The translations under genes and the position numbers were made by a program. From positions 717,001 through 781,000 of the forward strand of contig NZ_CP033433.1 in assembly GCF_003713065.1 (NCBI RefSeq): DNA of 64,000 nt, given 5' to 3'. The notes below the pieces were generated by a model. The model worked only from the letters and a program-made list of their open reading frames with translations, did not search any database and had not been told where the DNA came from. Below are positions 19,001-26,013 of the stretch, piece by piece. How positions within the stretch are numbered: the stretch's first letter is position 1; the number at the start of each line of letters is the position of its first letter. Origin of the DNA: Cohnella candidum. Its GTDB lineage: Bacteria > Bacillota > Bacilli > Paenibacillales > Paenibacillaceae.

Positions 19001-19087
19001 CAGGAGCTCAAGCAGGCGATCCCCGCCATTTTGGAGGTCAAGAAAGCCTCCGAAGGACACAGCTATACCCGGTTTCGGGTGAGCTGA
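15995..19087 (+). CDS. sbcC: Exonuclease SbcCD, ATPase subunit C
   Basis: A 1030-residue SMC/Rad50-like ATPase. The Walker A motif is GNTGAGKTS near the N-terminus. Two long coiled-coil arms flank a zinc hook, CPVC in GAPCPVCGSAEHP near residue 525. The C-terminal ATPase lobe has the ABC signature TLSGGEKFNASL and Walker B METMFIDEGFGSLDE. Two subunits dimerise through the hook and work the SbcD nuclease. The ATG at 15995 is chosen because it follows GGAGGAGGGGG and begins with the conserved MKPIKLTMTAFGPY. Readings from further upstream run inside sbcD. Confidence 0.96.
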   Translation: MKPIKLTMTAFGPYKDIEVIDFTELKEHRLFLVSGNTGAGKTSIFDAICFSLYGEASGEDRNDVRMLRSQFASDDVYTAVEFEFEIKRRTYRILRQLSHVKQGNKSATGEKYEFVETTGGRETMMVDRYMVRQINERVQSLVGLTKDQFGQIVMLPQGEFRKLLTSDTENKEEILRRIFRTHLYKYVTEYLNEKRKTAQNDCDLAKRDLDAQTMNLKLAISQREDSELHRVLGGELYNTHQVLEALEAEIGFYAAAKESRRTKLEAEIKLQRELTEKYHQAAGLNEQFDILSRKTTEKINLESRIPEFEQKRQRLAWAEKTLPLQVQERHVVGAREDVVAKERSMASSREELRLAEEGFRLTEEAYRLEEKQEGRREQLVRELERLGRDLPTVQALESHKTRVCRLEKEAAQAEEDLRAADVRASSRMEEKKALTERIRKLEESVRPLPEMNQRLERMRSEATLLRDCVQWAKELDNLRSEERKQKELHDRSAREYAQLEGRWLEGQAGLLAGHLHDGAPCPVCGSAEHPRKAAVSADMPSREELEQQRNRKAELESVYLAGKTKREHLEAQLQAKTAEAAALGYAADDLESSYLTLVETGKSISAGVKQMQADQAVLDECKQTLDQTEKQLETESADKERRAAFHQERRTAYLTDKALYEQALNSVPEELRSLETLQRRLKETEAEKQRAETAWRLAQERFQQAGAKLAATQAGRAAAEKQLEEARARLAQAEDEFRGEIARAGFETAEAYQQAKMPDDARAEMKRDIDRFHAELATVRKQVEELEAMLQGKERADLAALAAEMERLDRQVELTRHSLAQAQDHYDKATEGKEKILSAEQRWKEAEKDFQLVKDLYDVVRGENRFKISFERFLLVEFLDRILQAANLRLQTISGGQFYLARSRRQEKHGRQSGLGLDVYDTYTEQFRDVKTLSGGEKFNASLCLALGMADVIQAYEGGISLETMFIDEGFGSLDEESLNKAIDTLIQLQQTGRMIGIISHVQELKQAIPAILEVKKASEGHSYTRFRVS

Positions 19088-19106
19088 CGAAGCGTGATGA
19101 CGAGCA

Positions 19107-19145
19107 GAACCCCAGGGCGCATCGGCGCCTTGGGGTTCTATTTTT
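19107..19145 (+). terminator. Terminator after sbcC
   Basis: GAACCCCAGGGCGC and GGCGCCTTGGGGTTC pair with one bulge around a short loop, followed by TATTTTTG. Confidence 0.75.
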
Positions 19146-19185
19146 GCGCGCTCTCATATACATAGAGCAAGGGAGCGTGAAAAAG

Positions 19186-19533
19186 GTGGACAAGACGGTA
19201 CGGCGGTATTATGAACTCAAGCAGAAGCAGAAAGAAATCGAGCAGGAGCTGACGGATCTTCGCGGGCACATTTTGGCGCATTGCACGGAGCAGGGCGTGA
19301 CCGAAACGGAGGCCGGCAGCTACCGCGTGAAAATCGTCGCGCAAGAACGCAGGGAGTACGACGACGCGAAACTGTACGGTGCGCTGCCGGATCCGGAGGT
19401 GTGGCGGCTGCTCTCCCGGGCGGATCCGGCCAAGATCGCCGGGCTGGTGAAGCTGAACGTCATCAACGAAGAGATTTTGCGGGATACTTATACGACGAAG
19501 AGTATCTCGCTGCTGCAGGTGGAGCGGAAGTAA
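19186..19533 (+). CDS. Hypothetical 115-residue protein with N-terminal coiled coil
   Basis: I do not recognise a family. The first 40 residues (KTVRRYYELKQKQKEIEQELTDLRGHIL) form a charged coiled coil. The rest is a compact mixed region with VTETEAGSYRVKIVAQERREYDDAKLYGALP and a C-terminal NVINEEILRDTYTTKSISLLQVERK. It has no signal peptide or membrane helix. The layout (coiled coil, then a small domain) recalls phage-type host-nuclease inhibitor or Gp157-like proteins, but that is only a resemblance in shape. The start is GTG at 19186 with GGGAG ten bases upstream. GTG at 19177 is too close to that site. It sits between two terminators and is therefore its own transcription unit or reads through from sbcC. 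Confidence 0.7.
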   Translation: MDKTVRRYYELKQKQKEIEQELTDLRGHILAHCTEQGVTETEAGSYRVKIVAQERREYDDAKLYGALPDPEVWRLLSRADPAKIAGLVKLNVINEEILRDTYTTKSISLLQVERK

Positions 19534-19538
19534 GGCCG

Positions 19539-19581
19539 AAAGAGATTCGCCCTGACGGTACCGCGGCGGATCTCTTTTTTT
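19539..19581 (+). terminator. Intrinsic terminator after the hypothetical gene
   Basis: AAAGAGATTCGCC and GGCGGATCTCTTT pair with one mismatch around a 13-base loop, followed by T residues. Confidence 0.8.
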
Positions 19582-19594
19582 GTTGTCGTTTTCG

Positions 19595-20368
19595 TCAGAC
19601 CATCTGGTAGTCGGCTTTGTACTCTTTATAAACCGGGTTTTTCCCGCACACCATCAGCCCTTGCCCCCAATTGACATGAACGTTTTCGGTCGGCGGGTCG
19701 GAGGGATCGCGGTATTGGAATAATACGTTGCGACGGTTCCGGGTGCTGCGATTGACGTCGGAGCCGTGAATGGTCAAATAGTTGAAGAACAGCACGTCTC
19801 CGGCACGGGCCGGGCAAGGGGTGCCCAGGGACAACGGGTATTCCCGGTGGTCCAGGTAGTATTTGCCGACATGGGGCAGCATGCCTTCCTTGTGGGAACC
19901 GGGAATGACGCACAGACATCCGTTCTCCATATCGGAGTCGTCGAGATGCACGCTGCCCGCCACCATCGTGTGCTCGGCGTGCGGGAAATAGGGCGCGTCC
20001 TGGTGCATCGGGAAGGCGGCGCCTTTCTCCGGCGGCTTCACGAGCATTTTGCTGTGGTGCAGTTGCACGTTGGGGCCGACGATCTGCGACAGAACAGCGG
20101 CCATGTTCGGATGGACGGCGGCGCGGGTGAACGCCGCATCGTGGTAATGCACGTCGTGGAAGCCCTTGAGCACAAGCTTCTTCATTTCGTCCGGCGGCAA
20201 ATAATCGCCTGCCCAAGCCGCGTTCCGGTCAAATTTCGTCCGGGCGGCGCGGTCGATGATTCCGTCGACCGCAGCGCGCATCTCTTCCACTTCCTCTTGC
20301 GAGAAAACTCCCCGAACGAGCAAATATCCGTTTTCCTTGTAAAATTCCACGTCTTCTGGTTTAATCAT
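19595..20368 (-). CDS. Phytanoyl-CoA dioxygenase (PhyH) family protein
   Basis: A 257-residue Fe(II)/2-oxoglutarate-dependent oxygenase. The iron-binding facial triad is visible as HQD (in PMHQDAPYFP) and the distal His in LTIHGSDVN, with the 2-oxoglutarate-binding Arg region in RNRRNVLFQYRDP. The double-stranded beta-helix core spans about residues 90-240. Such soluble PhyH proteins hydroxylate small molecules, and the substrate cannot be told from sequence. The ATG follows GGGAGG. It is divergent from an AraC-type regulator whose start is 133 bases away, so the pair probably forms a regulator-target unit sharing the spacer. Confidence 0.88.
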   Translation of the reverse strand: MIKPEDVEFYKENGYLLVRGVFSQEEVEEMRAAVDGIIDRAARTKFDRNAAWAGDYLPPDEMKKLVLKGFHDVHYHDAAFTRAAVHPNMAAVLSQIVGPNVQLHHSKMLVKPPEKGAAFPMHQDAPYFPHAEHTMVAGSVHLDDSDMENGCLCVIPGSHKEGMLPHVGKYYLDHREYPLSLGTPCPARAGDVLFFNYLTIHGSDVNRSTRNRRNVLFQYRDPSDPPTENVHVNWGQGLMVCGKNPVYKEYKADYQMV

Positions 20369-20500
20369 GAACGCCAGCCTCCCGCTTCGAATGAACTTAG
20401 AATCCTTACTTTTCGCTTCAATTGTAGATTTTCAAAGCGGCAGGCGTATTTGCAGGACCGTAACGATTTATTGCAAAATCGCGCCAAGGGGGGAATAGGC

Positions 20501-21391
20501 ATGCTGGAATCCGAATTCGCCTTCGCCCAACGCAGGTTGAACGAGACGGCCGCAACGTGCTCGGACGGCCGTCTCTCGTTCCGTATCCTGTACTGGGGCA
20601 TGGTGTGGCGGCACTTCGACAATCCCGTTCACCGGCACTCCTTTTATGAAGCCTGTTACGTCCTGGCCGGCTCGGGGGAATACGAGGACGAAGGGGAGAC
20701 GTTCGCGCTTCGGGCCGGCAGCCAATTTCTGTCCTTGCCCGGACATTGGCATCAGATTCGCAGCCGGGAGGGGCTGCGGCTGTTTTTCGTCGCATACGAG
20801 ATCGCGGAGAGGGAGTCGGACCCCTCGTCTCGCATCCGTTACGAGACGGCGCTGAGCCATAGCGGCGTTCCGACGGCGGAGGATCCGGAGAACGTTGCGG
20901 CTTTGCTGTGGAGGGCGTTGTTCCGCCAATCGGAAAACGATTCCGACGAGCGCCTTTGCCGGCTGGCCGGCATGCTGCTCTCCTCCTTCGAGACCGTTTT
21001 CGGTCCTCGGGCCAAGCCGGAAAGCGGGGAAAAAGCATATGCCCGCTCTTCTTCCCAGCTGATCGAGCTGGCCAAACGGTTTATCCGCGACAACCTGTCC
21101 CGGCCCCTGAAGCTGGAGGACGCCGCGTCCGCTCTGCACGTATCCGATCGGCATCTGTCCCGCATGTTTCGTAAGCACGGCAACGTTACGTTCAGCGATT
21201 GCTTGGCACGGGAACGGATGGCGGAGGCGGAGAAAAGCCTGAAAACGACAGTTCGGTCGATCAAGCAAATCGCGGAGGAGACGGGATTCCAGTCCGTGCA
21301 TTATTTCACCCGCGTGTTCACTGCCTGGTACGGGGAGCCGCCCGCGGCGTATCGGAAAAAACACCTGCAGAGCTTCGACAATCGGCCCTGA
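20501..21391 (+). CDS. AraC family transcriptional regulator
   Basis: A 296-residue regulator. The N-terminal cupin-type sensor domain carries a His-rich metal or ligand motif (NPVHRHSFYEACYVLAGSGEYEDEG) and LSLPGHWHQIRSREG. The C-terminal 100 residues hold the double helix-turn-helix: LKLEDAASALHVSDRHLSRMFRKH and IKQIAEETGFQSVHYFTRVFTAWYGEPPAAYRK. It binds DNA in the cytoplasm. The ATG at 20501 follows AAGGGGGG. A longer open reading upstream lies opposite the PhyH gene and is not used. The likely target is the divergent PhyH gene. Ligand is unknown, probably related to the oxygenase substrate. Confidence 0.9.
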   Translation: MLESEFAFAQRRLNETAATCSDGRLSFRILYWGMVWRHFDNPVHRHSFYEACYVLAGSGEYEDEGETFALRAGSQFLSLPGHWHQIRSREGLRLFFVAYEIAERESDPSSRIRYETALSHSGVPTAEDPENVAALLWRALFRQSENDSDERLCRLAGMLLSSFETVFGPRAKPESGEKAYARSSSQLIELAKRFIRDNLSRPLKLEDAASALHVSDRHLSRMFRKHGNVTFSDCLARERMAEAEKSLKTTVRSIKQIAEETGFQSVHYFTRVFTAWYGEPPAAYRKKHLQSFDNRP

Positions 21392-21505
21392 CGGAACCGA
21401 ACCGGTAGTGGATCTCTTTGTTGGCGGGTTAACGTGACCAAGCAGATTGAGTCGGGTAAGTTATTGCGTTTGAACACTAATTTCGGTTACCGGAACCAGC
21501 TATCG

Positions 21506-21536
21506 AAAAAGACTCGGCCTCGGGCCGAGTCTTTTC
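21506..21536 (+). terminator. Terminator between the AraC gene and sigK
   Basis: AAAAAGACTCGGCC, TC loop, GGGCCGAGTCTTTT. The A and T tracts make it usable in both directions. Confidence 0.8.
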
Positions 21537-21550
21537 CTTTGCAGGTGACG

Positions 21551-21735
21551 AACTGTAAAACTTACAGGTTATTCTGTCTTTCATGATGCTGAGGCCGCGT
21601 GAACGGGAAAACCTACAGTTTATTCAGCAGGTTTCATGCGTGCTAGTCTCAGATTTGTACATAGACTGTATGGTTTACAGTAGGATGAGCTCGAACGAGT
21701 GGGTGGGGGAAATTAAACTGCAGCTTATACAGTTC
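21551..21735. repeat. Cluster of degenerate CTACAG/TTATTCAG repeats
   Basis: Four related units lie in the spacer before the sigK stop. Units at 21557-21590 and 21608-21644 are direct copies (AAAACYTACAG, TTATTC, then TTTCATG and GCT). Units at 21666-21684 and 21715-21735 are related sequences in the opposite orientation (CTGTATGGTTTACAG, CTGCAGCTTATACAG). Each is partly palindromic. No convincing gene overlaps them. The 21392-21505 part of the spacer shows nothing recognisable. Confidence 0.55.
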
Positions 21736-21751
21736 ACGTACCCTACGAGCC

Positions 21752-22453
21752 TCACCGCTTCGCCTTATAAAACTCGTGATAAAGCTTCATCAGCGCCCGC
21801 TTCTCGATGCGGGACACGTAACTCCGCGAAATGCCGAGCTCGCGCGCGATTTCACGCTGCGTCCGCTCGTCTCCGCCGCCATCCAGGCCGAACCTTCCCC
21901 GGATGACCTCCTGTTCCCGTTCGTCGAGAATGTCCAGGTTGCGGTAGATCTTGCTTTTCTCGATTTTGAGCTGCACTTTATCCACGACCTCGTCCGTCTC
22001 GGTGCCGAGGATATCCTGCAAAGTGATTTCGTTGCCTTCCTTATCCGTTCCGATCGGATCGTGCAGGGAAACGTCCTTGCGGGTTTTCTTGAGGGAGCGC
22101 AAATGCATGAGGATCTCGTTCTCGATGCAGCGGGCCGCGAAGGTCGCGAGCTTGGTGCCCTTGCCGACCTGGAAGCTTTCGATGGCCTTGATCAGGCCGA
22201 TCGTGCCGATGGAGATGAGGTCCTCCAAATCTTCGCCGGTATTGTCGAACTTCTTGACGATATGGGCGACAAGCCTGAGATTGTGCTCGATCAACAAATT
22301 GCGGGAGTGAGGGTCGCCTGCGCCCATTCGTTGCAGGTGCAGCGCCTCTTCCTCGTCGGTCAGGGGCTGGGGGAACGCATTGTTCTTCACGTAGGACACG
22401 AGCAGCGACAGCTGTTTCAGGAACAGCGCAACCGAAGCGATGAAACCGGGCAC
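21752..22453 (-). CDS. sigK: RNA polymerase sporulation sigma factor SigK (uninterrupted)
   Basis: A 233-residue mother-cell late sporulation sigma factor. The hydrophobic N-terminal pro-sequence ([21 protein letters not shown]) is the part removed by the SpoIVFB protease before activity. Region 2 follows ([53 protein letters not shown]), then region 4 ([26 protein letters not shown]). The reading frame is continuous, so there is no skin-type element splitting it into spoIVCB and spoIIIC as in B. subtilis. The start is GTG at 22453 behind GGAGGTGG. It directs spore coat and cortex maturation genes. Confidence 0.96.
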   Translation of the reverse strand: MPGFIASVALFLKQLSLLVSYVKNNAFPQPLTDEEEALHLQRMGAGDPHSRNLLIEHNLRLVAHIVKKFDNTGEDLEDLISIGTIGLIKAIESFQVGKGTKLATFAARCIENEILMHLRSLKKTRKDVSLHDPIGTDKEGNEITLQDILGTETDEVVDKVQLKIEKSKIYRNLDILDEREQEVIRGRFGLDGGGDERTQREIARELGISRSYVSRIEKRALMKLYHEFYKAKR

Positions 22454-22504
22454 GTGAAAGCCACCTCCGGCAGTCAGATCGATGTTGCGAGGCGAAGCAT
22501 TATC

Positions 22505-22531
22505 ATTCTATGAGGATATCGGCCCATGCGT
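22505..22531 (-). promoter_or_regulatory. Candidate sporulation promoter of sigK
   Basis: On the minus strand, CATAGAAT lies 17 bases after an AC dinucleotide, close to the SigK pattern (AC, 16-17 bases, CATA) and to a SigE -10. It is about 50 bases before the sigK GTG. sigK is transcribed by SigE and SigK in Bacillus. The match is short and could be chance. Confidence 0.3.
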
Positions 22532-22655
22532 GCCATGAAATTGCCCGAAGGCTGTTCCCCTTTTCGTTTTGCGACCCGTAGACAAGTAACGGGAAGCAAG
22601 ATATGATTGTTCTTTTCAAGAGGATCGATATCCGAAAAAGGGGCTTTCGAACGGC

Positions 22656-23888
22656 ATGCGGGAGTACTGGAGGAATTGGGCGGGAGATCTGTCTCCCGGC
22701 GTCAGGCGGTTTATCGCCACGGAGAGCCTTTTCGGCATCGGGGCGGGCATTCTGGCGCTTATTTTGAATCTTCATTTGCTGGAATTGGGGATGAATGAAG
22801 AGCAAATCGGGCAAATCACTTCGCTCGGGGCGATCGTGACCGGACTTCTGAGCGTTCCGGCGGGGCTGTTGATCCGCTTCGTCGGGCGCAAGGCGATGCT
22901 GGTCATCGGCATGCTGCTGACGGGCGCCGGTATCGCCGGCTTCGGTCTGGCCACTTCGCCTGCCGCCGTCGCGGCATGCCAGTTCGTCTATTCGGTAGGC
23001 TTGACCGGAATCGTGACCTCGGAAATCCAATTGATTTTCGAATATTGCCCGGATAAAAAAGAGGAGAGGAGGGCGTATGCCCTTCTGTTCGGCATGTTTA
23101 CGTTTTTCGTAGGCGTGGGGACGCTTCTCGGGGGCGTGCTGCCGTCCTGGCTCGGCGGCTATACGACGGCTTATCAATATACCTTTTTCGCGGCGGCTGC
23201 CTGCTACGCGTTGGGAGGAGGGCTGCGCGGCCTGCTTTTGCCTCCTTCCGGGAAAGCCCCGGCTGCCGCAGCGAAAGTCATCCCGGAGCAGCCAAGCGGC
23301 CGCCGCGCCAAATACGGTCCCATCCTCGTGCTCTGCGCCGTCATTTTCCTGTCGGGCGTATTGTTCGGCTTGCTTAATCCGTATTTGAACGTCATCGTGA
23401 AATACCGGTTCGGCTGGCACGACGAAGCGATCTCGATTTTGCTGACGCTGTCCGGGTTCTTTCTGTTCGCGGGTTCCCTGCTCGTTCCTTCCATGCTGGA
23501 AAAGGCGGGGATCCGGAAGTCGTTCGTCCTGTTGTTCGCCGCCAACGCGCTTTTCGCTTTCCTCCTCGCGCTCGCGGTTCCGGCTCCGGTCTTTTCCGTC
23601 CTTCTTCTGCTGCGCGGCGGCCTGTTCTCGATGCTCAGCAATTTGCTCGACAGCGAGGCGATGTCCGCCGTCCGGGAGGAGGACCGCAACCTGTTCGCCG
23701 GTTGGCGGACGATCGCCCGGAGCGCCGGCAATGCGCTCGCGTCATACGCGACGGGATGGATTCTGGCGGCGTCCGATTACCGGCTGCCGTTCCTGCTGGC
23801 CGGTATCGCGTTCGTGCTCGGCTACGTTCTGTATTTGCGGACGATGGAACCGATCCTGGTACGCAGGGAAGCCGCCCGCCGTACATAG
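22656..23888 (+). CDS. Major facilitator superfamily transporter
   Basis: A 410-residue polytopic membrane protein with about 12 hydrophobic segments in two halves, separated by a cytoplasmic loop near residues 195-225 (SGKAPAAAAKVIPEQPSGRRAK). The MFS loop 2-3 signature is visible as PAGLLIRFVGRKAML. It probably moves a small solute or drug by proton exchange, and nothing in the sequence fixes the substrate. The ATG at 22656 follows AAAGGGG. It is divergent from sigK and precedes the spoVA cluster by 61 bases, with no clear terminator between, so weak read-through into spoVAC is possible. Confidence 0.85.
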   Translation: MREYWRNWAGDLSPGVRRFIATESLFGIGAGILALILNLHLLELGMNEEQIGQITSLGAIVTGLLSVPAGLLIRFVGRKAMLVIGMLLTGAGIAGFGLATSPAAVAACQFVYSVGLTGIVTSEIQLIFEYCPDKKEERRAYALLFGMFTFFVGVGTLLGGVLPSWLGGYTTAYQYTFFAAAACYALGGGLRGLLLPPSGKAPAAAAKVIPEQPSGRRAKYGPILVLCAVIFLSGVLFGLLNPYLNVIVKYRFGWHDEAISILLTLSGFFLFAGSLLVPSMLEKAGIRKSFVLLFAANALFAFLLALAVPAPVFSVLLLLRGGLFSMLSNLLDSEAMSAVREEDRNLFAGWRTIARSAGNALASYATGWILAASDYRLPFLLAGIAFVLGYVLYLRTMEPILVRREAARRT

Positions 23889-23949
23889 TCCGCGTTTCCT
23901 CGGCAGATAATGATTGGGTAAACCAATGCTGCAGAGGGGGCGTTTAACC

Positions 23950-24444
23950 ATGGCCGTGAAGTCCTCACCGGGCGGCACCGGATCGTATAAGCCGCTGTCC
24001 ATGTCCGCGAAGGAATACCAAGCGTTCGCCAAAGCGAGGGAACCTTCCCGTTCCGTCTTTGCGAACGCGGTTCGGGCGTTTCTGGTAGGCGGCCTGATTT
24101 GCCTGATCGGCCAAGGGATCCAGCGGTTTTTCATGGCGGCCTTCGACATGACGTCCCGCGAGGCGGGAAGCCCGACCGTCGCCGTCCTGATCCTGCTGTC
24201 GGTTATCCTGACGTGCCTGGGGGTCTATGATAAAATTGCGCAGTGGGCCGGAGCGGGAACGGCCGTGCCGGTCACCGGCTTCGCGAATTCGATGGCGTCC
24301 GCGGCCATCGAGCACCGCAGCGAAGGGCTGGTGCTGGGCGTCGGCGCCAACATGTTCAAGCTGGCCGGCTCCGTCATCGTCTTCGGCACGGTCGCCGCTT
24401 TCATCATCGGCATCATCCACTGGCTCGCCGGGGCGGGAGGCTGA
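23950..24444 (+). CDS. spoVAC: Stage V sporulation protein AC
   Basis: A 164-residue inner-membrane spore protein, part of the SpoVA channel that loads dipicolinic acid into the forespore and releases it at germination. SpoVAC itself behaves as a mechanosensitive channel in Bacillus. Several helices are visible (FLVGGLICLIGQGIQRFF, TVAVLILLSVILTCLGVYDKIAQWAGAGTAVPVTGFANSM, GSVIVFGTVAAFIIGIIHWL). The segment AGAGTAVPVTGFANSMASAAIEH is shared with SpoVAE. The ATG at 23950 follows AGAGGGGG. spoVAD starts two bases after its stop. Confidence 0.95.
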   Translation: MAVKSSPGGTGSYKPLSMSAKEYQAFAKAREPSRSVFANAVRAFLVGGLICLIGQGIQRFFMAAFDMTSREAGSPTVAVLILLSVILTCLGVYDKIAQWAGAGTAVPVTGFANSMASAAIEHRSEGLVLGVGANMFKLAGSVIVFGTVAAFIIGIIHWLAGAGG

Positions 24445-24445
24445 C

Positions 24446-25489
24446 ATGATCCGCCAGGGCGCAAGAACTTGGCTGTTTCCGGAGCCGCCCGTCATTATCG
24501 GAACCGGGACGGTCGTCGGACCCGACGAGGGCGAAGGTCCGCTGGCCCAGGATTTCGATCTCGTGCACCCGGATCTCGAGATCGGGCAGCCCAGCTGGGA
24601 GAAATCCGAAAGGGCGCTTCTCGAGCAGGCAGCCGACATCGCGATCCAGCACGCGAAAACGAGCAAAGACGACGTTCAATTTTTTTTGGGCGGGGACCTG
24701 CTGAACCAAATCATCAGCAACTCGTTCGCTGCGCGGACGCTGGGTATCCCGTACCTGGGGGTGTTCGGCGCCTGCTCGACCTCCATGGAATCTTTGGCGC
24801 TGGCTTCGCTGCTGGTCGCCTCCGGAGCGGCCGATCGGGCGCTCGCGGGAACGAGCAGCCATAACTGCACGGCGGAAAAACAATTCCGCTATCCGACCGA
24901 ATACGGCTCTCAGAAGCCGCCGACCGCGCAATATACGGTAACGGGAGCGGGGGCGGCCGTCGTTGCCCGGGAAGGAAGCGGACCCGTCGTCACGGCGGCG
25001 ACGATCGGCAAAATCGTCGATCTCGGCATCAAGGATCCGTTCAACATGGGGGCGGCGATGGCCCCGGCCGCAGTGGATACGATACAAGGCCATTTTCAGG
25101 ATACGGGCAGAACGCCCGGCTACTACGACCTGATCGTCACGGGAGATCTTGCGGGCGTCGGGCATCCGATCGCGTCCGAGCTGCTCCGCCGGAACGGGGT
25201 TCCGATGGACGAAACGCGGTTTCAGGATTGCGGGCTCATGGTTTACGATGTCGCGAAGCAGAAGGTACAGGCGGGAGGAAGCGGCTGCGCGTGCTCGGCG
25301 ACAGTCGCCTACGGGCATTTGCTGAAGCGGATGGCCCGGGGAGAGCTCAAGCGGATTCTCGTGGTGGCGACGGGCGCGCTGCTCAGTCCGCTCTCTTACC
25401 AGCAGGGCGAATCCATTCCATGCATCGCGCACGCGGTGGCCATCGAAGCGGGGGCGCAAGCCGCCGGACAAGGAGGAACGATCTCATGA
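24446..25489 (+). CDS. spoVAD: Stage V sporulation protein AD
   Basis: A 347-residue soluble SpoVA subunit with a thiolase-like fold that binds dipicolinic acid. Family motifs seen are WLFPEPPVIIGTGTVVGPDEGEGPL at the N-terminus, GIPYLGVFGACSTSMESLALA around the thiolase-like Cys position, and HNCTAEKQFRYPTEYG. The ATG lies immediately after the spoVAC stop, and its own stop overlaps the spoVAE start (ATGA), so the three genes are translationally coupled. Length is the family norm (338 in B. subtilis). Forespore expression under SigG is expected from the family, but I could not assign a promoter. Confidence 0.95.
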   Translation: MIRQGARTWLFPEPPVIIGTGTVVGPDEGEGPLAQDFDLVHPDLEIGQPSWEKSERALLEQAADIAIQHAKTSKDDVQFFLGGDLLNQIISNSFAARTLGIPYLGVFGACSTSMESLALASLLVASGAADRALAGTSSHNCTAEKQFRYPTEYGSQKPPTAQYTVTGAGAAVVAREGSGPVVTAATIGKIVDLGIKDPFNMGAAMAPAAVDTIQGHFQDTGRTPGYYDLIVTGDLAGVGHPIASELLRRNGVPMDETRFQDCGLMVYDVAKQKVQAGGSGCACSATVAYGHLLKRMARGELKRILVVATGALLSPLSYQQGESIPCIAHAVAIEAGAQAAGQGGTIS

Positions 25490-25839
25490 TGCAATACCTT
25501 TGGGCGTTTTTGATCGGGGGAGGCATTTGCGTGATCGGGCAGCTTCTCTTCGACGTCGCGAAGCTGACGCCTGCGCACACGATGTCGCTGCTCGTCGTGC
25601 TCGGCGCGGTCGTGGACGGCCTCGGCTGGTACGATCCCCTCATCAAATTCGCCGGCGCCGGCGCCACGGTTCCGATTACCAGCTTCGGGAACGCGCTCGT
25701 GCACGGGGCGCTCACGGAGCTCCAGCGGGACGGTTGGATCGGCGTGATCACCGGCATATTCGAGGTGACGAGCGCGGGCATATCGGCCGCGATCATTTTC
25801 TCGTTCCTTGCCGCGCTGGCGGTCCGGCCCAAAGGCTGA
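25486..25839 (+). CDS. spoVAE: Stage V sporulation protein AE (SpoVAEb type)
   Basis: A 117-residue membrane protein with four hydrophobic segments. The motif GGGICVIGQLLFD and the AGAGATVPITSFGNALVHGAL segment match SpoVAC, indicating common origin. It completes the minimal SpoVAC-AD-AE channel set found in spore formers. The ATG at 25486 overlaps the spoVAD stop and follows AAGGAGG. A strong terminator follows. spoVAA, spoVAB and spoVAF are not in this cluster. Confidence 0.93.
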   Translation: MMQYLWAFLIGGGICVIGQLLFDVAKLTPAHTMSLLVVLGAVVDGLGWYDPLIKFAGAGATVPITSFGNALVHGALTELQRDGWIGVITGIFEVTSAGISAAIIFSFLAALAVRPKG

Positions 25840-25876
25840 GCCGCGTGCGCATTTATAAAAAACCGCTAAAGAAACG

Positions 25877-25908
25877 GCCAAACCGGTACAACCGGTTTGG
25901 CTTTTTTG
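25877..25908 (+). terminator. Terminator of the spoVA cluster
   Basis: GCCAAACCGGT, ACA, ACCGGTTTGGC, then six T. Confidence 0.9.
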
Positions 25909-25934
25909 CTATTGTTTTTTGTAGGATTCTAAAA

Positions 25935-25964
25935 TTTACGGTAGTAACTTTATTTCGGTATAAT
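25935..25964 (+). promoter_or_regulatory. Probable vegetative promoter of the moxR operon
   Basis: TTTACG at 25935-25940 and a consensus TATAAT at 25959-25964, spacing 18 (17 if TTACGG is taken as the -35). It lies about 50 bases before the moxR ATG in an AT-rich island. Confidence 0.5.
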
Positions 25965-26013
25965 AACAGAGAATACTTTTTTTCCCATAGTGATTCCATA
26001 GGAGGAAAGCGGC

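Noticed and set aside
19766-20500. N-terminal extension of the AraC regulator
   Set aside because: It is antisense to the PhyH gene. The ATG at 20501 has a ribosome site and starts a normal-length AraC protein.
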